NCBI RefSeq assembly: GCF_014646355.1
Contig: NZ_BMNH01000029.1
Coordinates: 1 to 64,000, forward strand
Length of the DNA stretch: 64,000 nucleotides
Direction of reading: 5' to 3'
DNA from: Nonomuraea cavernae
GTDB lineage: Bacteria > Actinomycetota > Actinomycetes > Streptosporangiales > Streptosporangiaceae
The notes under the pieces were generated by a model. That model was not told the DNA's origin. It did not search any database and saw nothing but the letters and a program-made list of their open reading frames with translations. The position numbers and the translations under genes are program-made. Below are positions 9,709-17,458 of the stretch, piece by piece. The stretch's first letter is position 1; each line of letters begins with the position of its first letter.

Positions 9709-10592
9709 TCTCCCAGCAACCGGACGAACTCCAGCGCCGCCGGAAGCGGGGTCCGGGGCAGGGCCGCGTAGACCCGGCGGGCGGGCGCCTGCCCCCGCAG
9801 TGGCCGCAGCACCAGGTCGGCGGGCACGGCCCGCGCCGCCAGCTCGGGGACCAGCGTCACCCCGAGCCCGGCGGCGACGAACCCGAACTTGCCCGTCCAC
9901 TCGGCCACCCGCAGCCCGCTGCGCGGCGTGAACCCGGCGGCGGCGCACGCGGTCAGCAGGAGGGTCGGCTGCCCGCCCGGCGCGGCCTCGATCCAGGTCT
10001 CCTGGGCCAGGTCGCGCAGGTCGACGGTGTCGTCACCGGCCAGCCGGTGCGTACGCGGCAGCGCGACCAGGAGCCGGTCGTCGCGCAGCGGCACGATCTC
10101 GCCGCCCTCGACGGGCAGGCCCGACGGGTAGTCGCTGATCACCGCGACGTCGAGGGCGCCGGCGTCCAGCCGGTCCATCAGCCGCCCGGTCAGCCCTTCG
10201 ACCAGCCGCAGCTCGACGCCCGGATGCGTTTCGGCGAAGCGCCGCAGCGCGCCCGGCACCAGATCGACGTTGGCCGTGGCGAACGCGCCGATCCGCAGGG
10301 TGCCGGCGTTGCCGCCATGGATGGCGGCCAGCTCCTCTCCCGCGCGTTCGAGCCGGTCGAGGACGGCCACGGCATGCCGGTGCAGCGACACCCCGGCGGG
10401 TGTCAGGCGTACGCCTCGGGCCAGGCGCTCGAAGAGCGGACCTCCGGCGGCGCGCTCCAGCGCGGCGATGCGCCGGGAGACCGCCGACTGGGTGTAGCCG
10501 AGCAGCTCGGCGGCGGCGGTGAACGATCCGCTCCTGGCGACCTCGTCGAAGAGGCGGAGCGCGGTGGCGTCAAAGGCATGCGTGTTCATCAT
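9675..10592 (-). CDS. LysR-family transcriptional regulator
   Basis: About 305 residues. The N-terminal winged helix (ALRLFDEVARSGSF, YTQSAVSRRIAALE) is followed by a periplasmic-binding-like effector domain (GTLRIGAFA, GVTLVPELAA). The start could be at 10601, 10592 or 10589, since three Met codons cluster there and no ribosome site decides. It is divergent from the dehydrogenase-RidA fusion at 10642 with about 50 nt between starts, the usual arrangement for LysR control of the neighbour. It also reads into pabB with overlap, so its transcript may carry the p-aminobenzoate genes. Confidence 0.88.
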   Translation of the reverse strand: MMNTHAFDATALRLFDEVARSGSFTAAAELLGYTQSAVSRRIAALERAAGGPLFERLARGVRLTPAGVSLHRHAVAVLDRLERAGEELAAIHGGNAGTLRIGAFATANVDLVPGALRRFAETHPGVELRLVEGLTGRLMDRLDAGALDVAVISDYPSGLPVEGGEIVPLRDDRLLVALPRTHRLAGDDTVDLRDLAQETWIEAAPGGQPTLLLTACAAAGFTPRSGLRVAEWTGKFGFVAAGLGVTLVPELAARAVPADLVLRPLRGQAPARRVYAALPRTPLPAALEFVRLLGEWETCTMVSPT

Positions 10593-10641
10593 GGCTGGCA
10601 TGCAATCTAGTCGTTGGTGGAATACTTCGCATCCCTGTTCA

Positions 10642-11805
10642 ATGAGCCACGTGATTGCATTTCTTGGACAGGGACGCATGGGCGTCCCCATGGCCCGGCG
10701 GCTCCACGAAGCCGGGCACGAGGTGACGGTGTGGCGGCGCGGCACGGGGGTCTCCGCCGCCGAGGCGGTGGACGGGGCCGAGCTGGTGATCACCATGCTG
10801 CGCGATCCGGCCGCGGTGCGCGAGGTGCTGGCGGCGGCGCGGCCGGGGCTGCGGCCGGGGGCGACGGTGGTGGAGATGTCGACGATCGGCCCCGAGGCCG
10901 TGCGCGAGCTGCGCGAGCTGCTGCCCGCCGAGGTCGGGCTGGTCGACGCGCCGGTGCTGGGCAGCGTCGGGCCGGCCGCCGACGGCACCCTGACCGTGCT
11001 GGCCGGAGGCGACCTGACGGAGTGCCGGAAGGTGCTGTCGGTGTTCGGCACGGTACGCGAGACGGGTCCGGTCGGGTCGGGCGCGGCACTGAAACTCGCC
11101 GTCATGAGCGCGCTCGTCCCGGCCCAGGTGCTGCTCGCGGAGACCTTCGCGTACGGCGAGGCCCACGGCGTGTCCCCTGAGGCGCTGGCGGACGTGCTCT
11201 CGGGCACCCCGCTGGGCGGCCTGGCGGACCGGCTGCGGGCTCCCGCGGCGGAGACCCGCTACGCGCTCGGCCTGGCGGCCAAGGACCTCGCGCTCGCCGC
11301 GTGGGACGGCGCGTCGCTGGCCACGGCCGCCAGGAAGCGGCTGCGGGAGGCCGAGACGGCCGGGCTGGGCGACCGCGACCTGACGGCGATCGCCCGCCAC
11401 GTCATGGACCGGCCCGCGCGCCGGACCGTGCCGCTCAACCCGGCGACCGTGCCCGCGACCAACGGCGCCTACTCCCACGCCGTGCGGGTCGGCGACATGC
11501 TCTACGTCGCCGGGCAGGCCGCGATCGGCGAGCGGGGGGAGGTGGTCGGCGAGGGCGACATGGCCGCCCAGTCGGAGCACATCTTCCAGAACCTCTCGCG
11601 GATCCTCGCCGACCAAGGGGCGACGTTCGAGGACATCGCCTTCGTCCGGACGTACATCACGGACATGGACCGGTTGATGGAGTACGGCGCGGTGCGCCGG
11701 AGGTATCTCACCGGCACTCCCCCGGCCAGCACCACCGTGGAGGTGTCGCGGCTGTTCCGGCCGGGGCTGCTGCTGGAGGTGGACCTGATCGTGGCCCTGC
11801 GCTGA
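10642..11805 (+). CDS. Fusion: 3-hydroxyisobutyrate-dehydrogenase-like oxidoreductase + RidA (YjgF) domain
   Basis: 387 residues with two domains in one frame. Residues 1 to about 255 form a beta-hydroxyacid dehydrogenase fold with nucleotide-binding FLGQGRMGVPMARRL and a VDAPVLGS motif. The C-terminal helical part is somewhat shorter than in stand-alone enzymes. Residues from about 260 to the end form a complete RidA unit (TNGAYSHAVRVGDMLYVAGQ, VRTYITDMDRLMEYG, ASTTVEVSRL). RidA proteins hydrolyse reactive enamine/imine intermediates, so one chain may reduce or oxidise a substrate and clear an imine. That pairing is inference. The ATG at 10642 places the nucleotide-binding motif at the N-terminus. 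It diverges from the LysR gene. Confidence 0.88.
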   Translation: MSHVIAFLGQGRMGVPMARRLHEAGHEVTVWRRGTGVSAAEAVDGAELVITMLRDPAAVREVLAAARPGLRPGATVVEMSTIGPEAVRELRELLPAEVGLVDAPVLGSVGPAADGTLTVLAGGDLTECRKVLSVFGTVRETGPVGSGAALKLAVMSALVPAQVLLAETFAYGEAHGVSPEALADVLSGTPLGGLADRLRAPAAETRYALGLAAKDLALAAWDGASLATAARKRLREAETAGLGDRDLTAIARHVMDRPARRTVPLNPATVPATNGAYSHAVRVGDMLYVAGQAAIGERGEVVGEGDMAAQSEHIFQNLSRILADQGATFEDIAFVRTYITDMDRLMEYGAVRRRYLTGTPPASTTVEVSRLFRPGLLLEVDLIVALR

Positions 11806-11836
11806 CCCCCCGGGACGGGAGATCGGGGCCGGCGGG

Positions 11837-13387
11837 TCAGGCGAGCGGGCCGGTGACCGACTCGGCCGCCGCGACCACCGAGCCGTCCGCGACCAGACGG
11901 ACGGCCGACTCGATCTCCGGGGCGAGGAACCGGTCGGGCCCCGGGCCGGGGACCGCCTCACGCAGCGCCCTCACCACCGCCGCCGTCGCCGGGGCGGCCT
12001 GCAGCGGGGCGCGCAGGTCGAGCGCCCGGGCGGCGGTGAGCACCTCGACGGCCAGCACGCGGGTCAGCCCGTCGACCGATCTGCGCAGCTTGCGGGCCGC
12101 CGACCAGCCCATCGACACGTGGTCCTCCTGCATCGCCGAGCTGGGGATCGAGTCGACGCTGGCCGGCACGGCCAGCCGCTTCATCTCGGAGACGATGGCC
12201 GCCTGGGTGTACTGGGCGATCATGTGGCCGGAGTCGACTCCGGGGTCGTCGGCCAGGAAGGCGGGGAGCCCGTGGTTGCGGGCCACGTCGAGGAAGCGGT
12301 CGGTGCGGCGCTCGGACATCGAGGCGACGTCGGCGGCCACGATCGCGAGGAAGTCCAGCACGTACGCGAGGGGAGCGCCGTGGAAGTTGCCGTTGGACTC
12401 GACGCGGCCGTCGGCGAGCACCGCCGGGTTGTCGACGGCGCTGGCGAGCTCCCAGCGGGCGACGTTCGCGGCGTGCGCGATCGTGTCGCGGGCGGCGCCG
12501 GCCACCTGGGGCGCGCAGCGCAGGGAGTAGGCGTCCTGGACGCGGGTGCACGCCTCGGGGTCGCGATGGCTCTCCATCACGCCGGAGTTTTGCAGAATTT
12601 TCACCATGTTGGCGGCCGACAGGGCCTGGCCCGGCTGCGGCCTGAGCGCCTGTAGCTCAGGGGCGAACACCCGGTCGGTGCCGAGCAGGGCCTCGACGCT
12701 CATCGCGGCGCTGACGTCGGCGGTCCGGATGAGCCCGGTCAGGTCGTCGATGGCCAGGATGAGCATGCCCAGCATGCCGTCCGTGCCGTTGATCAGCGCC
12801 AGGCCCTCCTTGGCGGCCAGCTCGACGGGCTCGATCCCGGCCTGTTTGAGCGCCTCGGCCGCCGAGGTGAGCTCTCCGGAGGCGTCGCGGACGACGCCCT
12901 CACCCATCAGGGCGAGCGCCGCGTGCGCCAGTGGCGCCAGGTCACCGGAGCAGCCCAGGCTCCCGTACTCGTGGACGACCGGCGTGATCCCCGCGCTGAT
13001 CAGCGCGGCCAGGGTCTTGGCGGTGACCGGCCGGATGCCGGTGTGGCCGGTCGCGAGCGTGTGCAGGCGCAGCAGCATGAGCGCGCGGATCACCTCGGTC
13101 TCGACCTCCGGCCCGTTGCCGGCCGCGTGCGAGCGCACCAGCGAGCGCTGCAACTGGGCGCGCAGCGCCGGGTCGATGTGCCGGGTGGCGAGCGCGCCGA
13201 ACCCGGTGGAGATGCCGTAGGCGGGCGTATCGCTCTCGGCCAGCTCGTCGACCCGCTGGCGCGCCGCCGAGACCGCCGCCATGGCGTCGTCGGTCAGCCG
13301 CACGGCGGCGCCGTGGCGGGCCACCCGGATGACGTCGTCGAAGGTGAGGGGTTCCGGACCGACGTTCACGACCTCGTTGTCGCCCAT
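11837..13387 (-). CDS. hutH: Histidine ammonia-lyase
   Basis: 516 residues, normal length for the family. It deaminates L-histidine to trans-urocanate. Catalytic Tyr lies in YGISTGFG (57-64). The MIO cofactor is expected from Cys-Ser-Gly at 146-148 (GSLGCSGDLAPL) rather than Ala-Ser-Gly, a substitution I associate with actinobacterial members. Other conserved blocks are QEDHVSMG, DNPAV and NFHGAPLAYVLDF. The ATG at 13387 is preferred because AGGAG lies 8 nt upstream. A GTG 9 nt further upstream would overlap that site. It follows the ArsR gene by 15 nt in the same direction, so that regulator may control it. Other hut genes are not in view. Confidence 0.92.
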   Translation of the reverse strand: MGDNEVVNVGPEPLTFDDVIRVARHGAAVRLTDDAMAAVSAARQRVDELAESDTPAYGISTGFGALATRHIDPALRAQLQRSLVRSHAAGNGPEVETEVIRALMLLRLHTLATGHTGIRPVTAKTLAALISAGITPVVHEYGSLGCSGDLAPLAHAALALMGEGVVRDASGELTSAAEALKQAGIEPVELAAKEGLALINGTDGMLGMLILAIDDLTGLIRTADVSAAMSVEALLGTDRVFAPELQALRPQPGQALSAANMVKILQNSGVMESHRDPEACTRVQDAYSLRCAPQVAGAARDTIAHAANVARWELASAVDNPAVLADGRVESNGNFHGAPLAYVLDFLAIVAADVASMSERRTDRFLDVARNHGLPAFLADDPGVDSGHMIAQYTQAAIVSEMKRLAVPASVDSIPSSAMQEDHVSMGWSAARKLRRSVDGLTRVLAVEVLTAARALDLRAPLQAAPATAAVVRALREAVPGPGPDRFLAPEIESAVRLVADGSVVAAAESVTGPLA

Positions 13388-13402
13388 GAGCTTCACTCCT
13401 GC

Positions 13403-14116
13403 TTAGGTAACTGGCGTATGCGATGTTAGCTCCTTACCGGAGAACAACTCCGCCAGCCCTCCCCTGCCCGCGTCGGTCAGGACCACCGCTCTCGGCACCG
13501 TCCCCCTGACGTACCAGCCGCGTTCGAGGAACACGCTGGTCAGCGCGGCGCCGAGGGCTCCGCCGAGATGGGCCCGGCGTTCGGTCCAGTCGAGGCATTC
13601 GGGCGCGAAGCGCCGTCTGGCCGCGCGGGCCGCCGCCACGTCCACGCCGATCCCGGACAGCGACCGCTCCCCTTCGGGGGTCAACTCGCCGTCCCGCCAG
13701 TGGCCGCCCTCCCTGAGCCGGTCGAGCAGCAGCACGCCGGCCCGCCCGGCCAGGTGGTCGTAGCAGGTGCGGGCCTCCTCCAGCAGCCGCGCCTGCCGCG
13801 ACTGGCGCAGGGACCGTACGGGAGGCCGGGCGCTCATCCGGGCCAGCACCTCCAGCACCTCGGCGACCTCGTGCCCGGCCAGCCGGTAGTAGCGATGGCG
13901 GCCCTGCCGTACGACGTCCACGAGCCGTCCGTCGAGCAGGCGGGACAGGTGGGCGCTGGCGGTGGCGGCGCTGACGCCGGCGAGCCTGGCGAGCTCACCG
14001 GCGGCGAGCGCCCGGCCGCCGAGCAGGGCGGTCAGGATGGCGGCCCTGGTGGGGTCGGCGATGAGCGCGGCCACCGGGGCGATGTCGGCGTCGCGTGCGA
14101 CGTGCTCGGCTCCCAT
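13403..14116 (-). CDS. ArsR-family transcriptional regulator with C-terminal extension
   Basis: 237 residues. The N-terminal ArsR winged helix (DPTRAAILTALLGG, LARLAGVSAATASAHLSRL, GRHRYYRLAG) occupies about residues 15-95. A longer C-terminal part of unknown function contains CYDHLAGRAGV. It lacks the ELCVCDL metal-site motif of classical ArsR, so metal sensing is not supported. It stops 15 nt before hutH on the same strand, suggesting co-transcription. Its start is divergent from the ArsR-SRPBCC gene. Confidence 0.85.
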   Translation of the reverse strand: MGAEHVARDADIAPVAALIADPTRAAILTALLGGRALAAGELARLAGVSAATASAHLSRLLDGRLVDVVRQGRHRYYRLAGHEVAEVLEVLARMSARPPVRSLRQSRQARLLEEARTCYDHLAGRAGVLLLDRLREGGHWRDGELTPEGERSLSGIGVDVAAARAARRRFAPECLDWTERRAHLGGALGAALTSVFLERGWYVRGTVPRAVVLTDAGRGGLAELFSGKELTSHTPVT

Positions 14117-14163
14117 GCTCCGACGCTAGCCCACGGACGTTTCGCCACGTGTCTAAGCATTTC

Positions 14164-14216
14164 TTGACACGCAACCAAAAGGTTGCTTATATGTCGACAT
14201 GCATCCGTACGGTTGC
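14164..14216 (+). promoter_or_regulatory. Promoter of the ArsR-SRPBCC gene with two operator-like dyads
   Basis: TTGACA at 14164-14169 and TATATG at 14188-14193 form a good -35/-10 pair with 18-nt spacing. A perfect dyad GCAACC-AAAA-GGTTGC (14171-14186) fills the spacer. A near copy GCATCC-GTAC-GGTTGC (14201-14216) lies at the transcription start. Their centres are exactly 30 bp apart. This fits autoregulation by the encoded ArsR domain, by inference. Confidence 0.7.
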
Positions 14217-14233
14217 CTGAGGCGGTGAGAGAC

Positions 14234-15031
14234 ATGGACGCGGTGTTCAAGGCCCTGGCCGACGCCAGCCGCCGAGAGCTGCTCGACAGCCTCAACCGGC
14301 GCAACGGCCAGACCCTGCGCGAGCTGTGCGCGGGGCTCGACATGACCCGGCAGGCCGTGACCAAGCACCTGTCCGTGCTGGAGGCGGCCGGGCTGGTGGC
14401 GACGGCCAGGCGCGGCAGGGAGAAGCTCCACTACCTCAACTCCGCGCCCATCAACGAGATCGCCGAGCGATGGATCGACCGCTACGACCGCGAGCGGGCG
14501 CGCGCGCTCGCGGACCTGAAACACGCACTGGAGGGCACGGCCATGTCCGAGACCACGTTCGTCTACGTCACCTACATCAAGACCACCCCCGACCGGCTGT
14601 GGGAGGCGCTGACCACCCCGGCCTTCATCAGCCGCTACTTCGACGACTCGGGCCCGCGCTCCGAGTGGACGCCGGGCGCCCCGATCGCCTGGAAGGCCGA
14701 CACGGGCCGCGAGTTCAGGGACTGGGGCCAGCGGGTGCTGGAGGCCGAGCCCGGCAAGCGCCTCTCCTACACCTGGCACAACTACGAGCAGGAGCTGGCC
14801 GACATGTTCGGCTGGAGCGACGAGAAGCTCGCCGAGCTCAGGAAGGAGCCGATCTCGACGGTCACCTTCGAGATCGAGCCGGCCGGCGAGGGCACGGTCA
14901 AGCTGACCGTGACCCACGACGGCTTCGCCCCGGGCAGCGAGATGCTGAAGGGCGTCAGCCAGGGCTGGCCGGCCATCCTGTCCAACCTCAAGACTCTGCT
15001 GGAGTCGGACCAGACCCTGGCCTTCGGCTAG
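14234..15031 (+). CDS. ArsR-type HTH fused to SRPBCC (AHSA1-like) domain
   Basis: 265 residues. Residues 1 to about 95 form a winged helix (ALADASRRELLDSL, LDMTRQAVTKHLSVLEAAGL, KLHYLNSAPI). Residues from about 105 form an AHSA1/START-like SRPBCC cavity domain (YVTYIKTTPDRLWEALTTP, WTPGAPIAWKADTG, GWPAILSNLKTLLE). In many actinomycetes these are two overlapping genes; here they are one frame. The SRPBCC part may bind a hydrophobic effector and act as the sensor, by inference. The ATG at 14234 (MDAVFKALADASRRE) is the usual ArsR start and lies just after the dyad-containing promoter. Confidence 0.88.
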   Translation: MDAVFKALADASRRELLDSLNRRNGQTLRELCAGLDMTRQAVTKHLSVLEAAGLVATARRGREKLHYLNSAPINEIAERWIDRYDRERARALADLKHALEGTAMSETTFVYVTYIKTTPDRLWEALTTPAFISRYFDDSGPRSEWTPGAPIAWKADTGREFRDWGQRVLEAEPGKRLSYTWHNYEQELADMFGWSDEKLAELRKEPISTVTFEIEPAGEGTVKLTVTHDGFAPGSEMLKGVSQGWPAILSNLKTLLESDQTLAFG

Positions 15032-15072
15032 AGGAACGGATCAGTTGGGTCCGCGGGGCCCGGTGCTGGTGG

Positions 15073-15600
15073 TCAGGACTGCGACGCCGCAGTGAGCTTT
15101 GCGAAATCAGGGGCGTAGACAGTCATCCAGTGCGGATGCAGCCGGTAGTAGACGACCTCGTCGTCCCAGTCGAAGGCGTCATCGCCATAGAAGTCCTTGA
15201 AGTAGGCGAGCAGGTCTGGCCAGTCTGGGGCCGGCACGCCGCCCTGAGGGTTGAGGATCTCCACCGTGCCGTGCGTGAACACGCCCAGATCCTCCCCGCG
15301 CATGTGCGCGACGCTGGCGGCGGGGCGAGCGGCGAGGTGGCGGGCCTTGGCGGCGCTGCGCGCCGTGCCGAAGTACCACTTTCCGTGCAGGAAGTGTCCG
15401 TCCACACCGCTGATCCGCGGCTCGCCCTTCGCCGTCACGGTGGACAGGGCAAGAGTGCACATCCCGGTCAGAATCTGGGTGAGTTGCTCCGCGGTCAGGG
15501 TGCGCTCGGTGACGATCGAGCGGAGGTGCGAGGTGGAGCGGGAGAGGGAGGCGTCGAGGAGGGCTTGGAGCTCTCTGAGCTCTTCTGGCGTGTCACGCAT
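15073..15600 (-). CDS. Pyridoxamine 5'-phosphate oxidase-like split-barrel flavoprotein
   Basis: 175 residues with the FMN/F420-binding split-barrel pattern. Helical N-terminus, then LALSTVTAKGEPRISGVDG, KWYFGTARSAAKARHLAARP and HGTVEILNP. Such proteins bind FMN, F420 or heme and often reduce small molecules; the substrate here is unknown. ATG at 15600. It converges on the ArsR-SRPBCC gene. The 280 nt upstream of it, shared with the divergent SDR at 15881, contains no gene I can support. Confidence 0.8.
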   Translation of the reverse strand: MRDTPEELRELQALLDASLSRSTSHLRSIVTERTLTAEQLTQILTGMCTLALSTVTAKGEPRISGVDGHFLHGKWYFGTARSAAKARHLAARPAASVAHMRGEDLGVFTHGTVEILNPQGGVPAPDWPDLLAYFKDFYGDDAFDWDDEVVYYRLHPHWMTVYAPDFAKLTAASQS

Positions 15601-15880
15601 GTAGATCCTTATCTATCCGTAGGCCCGGCCCAGGTCCGTCAACGTTCGCAACCTGACCAGACCTTCCGGGAAGACGATCTGCGGCTACGGCGAAGTACGG
15701 GGGACAGGCAATTCTCCCGGACAGCGACTGAACGGTCGATGTTCTTCGTCGACGCTGAGAACGATCGCCGCCGCTCGTTCCGGATCAAGATCGTTCGTCC
15801 TCCGCTCGACGTCACCACCTGCGGGGGATTCCAGGCGCTAGGCTCCCTGGGCGACAGGGCGATCGAGCGGAGGTCTTCCG

Positions 15881-16621
15881 ATGGCAGCAGACGGCGTGGC
15901 CCTCGTGACCGGCGCGTCCCGCGGCCTGGGCGCCGTGATCGCGCGGCGACTGGCGGCCGACGGGTGGGCCGTGGCGGTCAACTACCACTCCGACGTCGAG
16001 GGCGCCCAGCGCGTGGTCGCGGACATCCGTGAGGCCGGCGGCACCGCCGAGGCGTTCGGCGCCGACGTCACCGACGAGGCCGCGACGACCGAGCTGGTCG
16101 CTCAGGTCGCCGCCCGGCTCGGGCCGGTGAAGGCGCTGGTGCTCAACGCGACCGGCCCGCAACCGGCCATCGCGGTCGAGGACGTCAGCTGGGACGACCA
16201 CCTCGACCAGCTGCGTTTCTTCGTCAAGAGCCCCACCTTGCTGGTTCAGGCCGCCCTGCCCGGGATGAAGGCACTCGGCGGCGGCCGGGTGATCCAGATC
16301 GGCTCCGACATCGTCGACCGGCTCGTGCCCGGCATGTCGGCCTACGTCGCGGCCAAGGCGGCGCAGTTCGGGCTCACCCGGTCGTGGTCGCGCGAGCTCG
16401 GCCCGCACGGCATCACCGTCAACCTCGTCGCCCCGGGCTGGATCCCCGTCGAACGGCACGCCGGCGCCGCCCAGGACGAGCTCGACGTCTACCGGTCCGA
16501 GGTGCCGCTGCGCCGGATGGGCACCCCGGACGACATCGCCGCCACCGTCTCGTTCGTCGCCTCCGACGCGGCCGCCTTCATCACCGGCGAACGCATCACC
16601 GTCAACGGCGGCCACAGCTAG
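15881..16621 (+). CDS. Short-chain dehydrogenase/reductase (FabG-like)
   Basis: 246 residues, a classical SDR. The cofactor motif TGASRGLG lies near residue 10, catalytic YVAAK carries the Tyr and Lys, and the C-terminal FITGERITVNGGHS closure is typical of FabG-like reductases. The NAG motif is replaced by NATG (ALVLNATGPQ). NADP is likely but not proven from sequence. ATG at 15881 follows GGAGG by about 7 nt. It stands alone, and the substrate is unknown. Confidence 0.85.
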   Translation: MAADGVALVTGASRGLGAVIARRLAADGWAVAVNYHSDVEGAQRVVADIREAGGTAEAFGADVTDEAATTELVAQVAARLGPVKALVLNATGPQPAIAVEDVSWDDHLDQLRFFVKSPTLLVQAALPGMKALGGGRVIQIGSDIVDRLVPGMSAYVAAKAAQFGLTRSWSRELGPHGITVNLVAPGWIPVERHAGAAQDELDVYRSEVPLRRMGTPDDIAATVSFVASDAAAFITGERITVNGGHS

Positions 16622-16684
16622 AACGCCTGACCGCACCGCCATGCTTCGACGCTCGCCCGAACGTTTCGGGGCCACCATCGGCAC

Positions 16685-17155
16685 ATGACAGACAATCCCG
16701 CACACCTCATCACCGAAGCCATCGACCGCTGCCTCGCGCTCGCCGCCACCTGGCCGGCCTGGGACGGCAGGCCGATCATGACCGACGGGGCCAACGTGTG
16801 GACCCCGTCGAAGGCGGCCCGTCGCGTCCAGGACCACCTGGTCGACCACCTGGCCGAGGTGGAGGCGCTGCTCGCCGGCGCCGTCCCGCAGCCCGACGCC
16901 TGGCACGGCCGGATGGTGACGCTGGAGTCCGACTGGGCCCGCTTCACCGAGCTCGACCTCGACGAGGCCCGCTCCCGCTGGACCCGGCTCGGCCAGGCGT
17001 ACCTGAACCGCTACGCGACGGCGCCCGACGCGTGGGACGTGCCCCGCGATCCCAACTGGACCCTGCGCCAGATCGCCGAGCACGTCGCCGGGATCACCTG
17101 GTACGCCGAACAGGTCGGCGAACTCCGGTTTGGGGACTCGGCCAGGATTCGCTAG
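16685..17155 (+). CDS. DinB-like four-helix protein
   Basis: 156 residues, mostly helical, with helices such as RVQDHLVDHLAEVEALL and QIAEHVAGITWYAEQVG carrying the spaced His residues seen in DinB / mycothiol-dependent maleylpyruvate isomerase-like metal proteins. Assignment is by pattern only, and no catalytic role can be given. The last 8 or so codons overlap a strong-looking promoter for the tRNA cluster that starts 33 nt downstream. Confidence 0.6.
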   Translation: MTDNPAHLITEAIDRCLALAATWPAWDGRPIMTDGANVWTPSKAARRVQDHLVDHLAEVEALLAGAVPQPDAWHGRMVTLESDWARFTELDLDEARSRWTRLGQAYLNRYATAPDAWDVPRDPNWTLRQIAEHVAGITWYAEQVGELRFGDSARIR

Positions 17156-17158
17156 AGT
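17130..17158 (+). promoter_or_regulatory. Promoter of the tRNA Gly-Cys-Val cluster
   Basis: TTGGGG at 17130-17135 and TAGAGT at 17153-17158 are separated by exactly 17 nt, about 30 nt upstream of tRNA-Gly. TAGAGT is a common -10 form of the principal sigma factor in actinomycetes. The element lies over the 3' end of the DinB-like gene. Confidence 0.65.
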
Positions 17159-17187
17159 TCTCTCGTCACCACAATCTCGGTGGCGAC

Positions 17188-17259
17188 GCGGAAGTGGCTC
17201 AGTGGTAGAGCATCACCTTGCCAAGGTGAGGGTCGCGGGTTCGAATCCCGTCTTCCGCT
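17188..17259 (+). tRNA. tRNA-Gly (anticodon GCC)
   Basis: Acceptor GCGGAAG/CTTCCGC, D arm GCTC/GAGC, anticodon stem TCACC/GGTGA with loop TTGCCAA, and T arm GCGGGTTCGAATCCCGT. CCA is not encoded. First of three tandem tRNA genes. Confidence 0.95.
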
Positions 17260-17274
17260 CGGAGCTTCCGGCAC

Positions 17275-17348
17275 GGTGGAGTGGCCGAGAGGCGAGGCAG
17301 CGGCCTGCAAAGCCGTCTACACGGGTTCAAATCCCGTCTCCACCTCCA
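17275..17348 (+). tRNA. tRNA-Cys (anticodon GCA)
   Basis: Acceptor GGTGGAG/CTCCACC, anticodon loop CTGCAAA, T arm with GGGTTCAAATCCC, and encoded CCA. Fifteen nt after tRNA-Gly and one nt before tRNA-Val. Confidence 0.95.
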
Positions 17349-17349
17349 A

Positions 17350-17424
17350 GGACGATTAGCTCAGCGGGAGAGCGCTTCCCTGACACGGAAGAGGTCACTG
17401 GTTCAATCCCAGTATCGTCCACCA
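17350..17424 (+). tRNA. tRNA-Val (anticodon GAC)
   Basis: Acceptor GGACGAT/ATCGTCC, D arm GCTC/GAGC, anticodon stem CTTCC/GGAAG with loop CTGACAC, T arm CTGGTTCAATCCCAG, and encoded CCA. Only 1 nt separates it from tRNA-Cys, so the three are surely processed from one transcript. It is the isoacceptor partner of tRNA-Val(CAC) at 3164. Confidence 0.95.
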
Positions 17425-17458
17425 TGGTGTCTCACCAGGACCTTTGGCCGCAGAGCGC

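Noticed and set aside
8698..9948. Longer pabB start at 9948
   Set aside because: The first 80 residues are Arg/Ala/Gly-rich and antithetical to the family. They are the LysR gene end in another frame.
14326..16032. 568-codon plus-strand open frame across the ArsR-SRPBCC and PPOX-like genes
   Set aside because: Out of frame with three supported genes and very Arg/Gly-rich.
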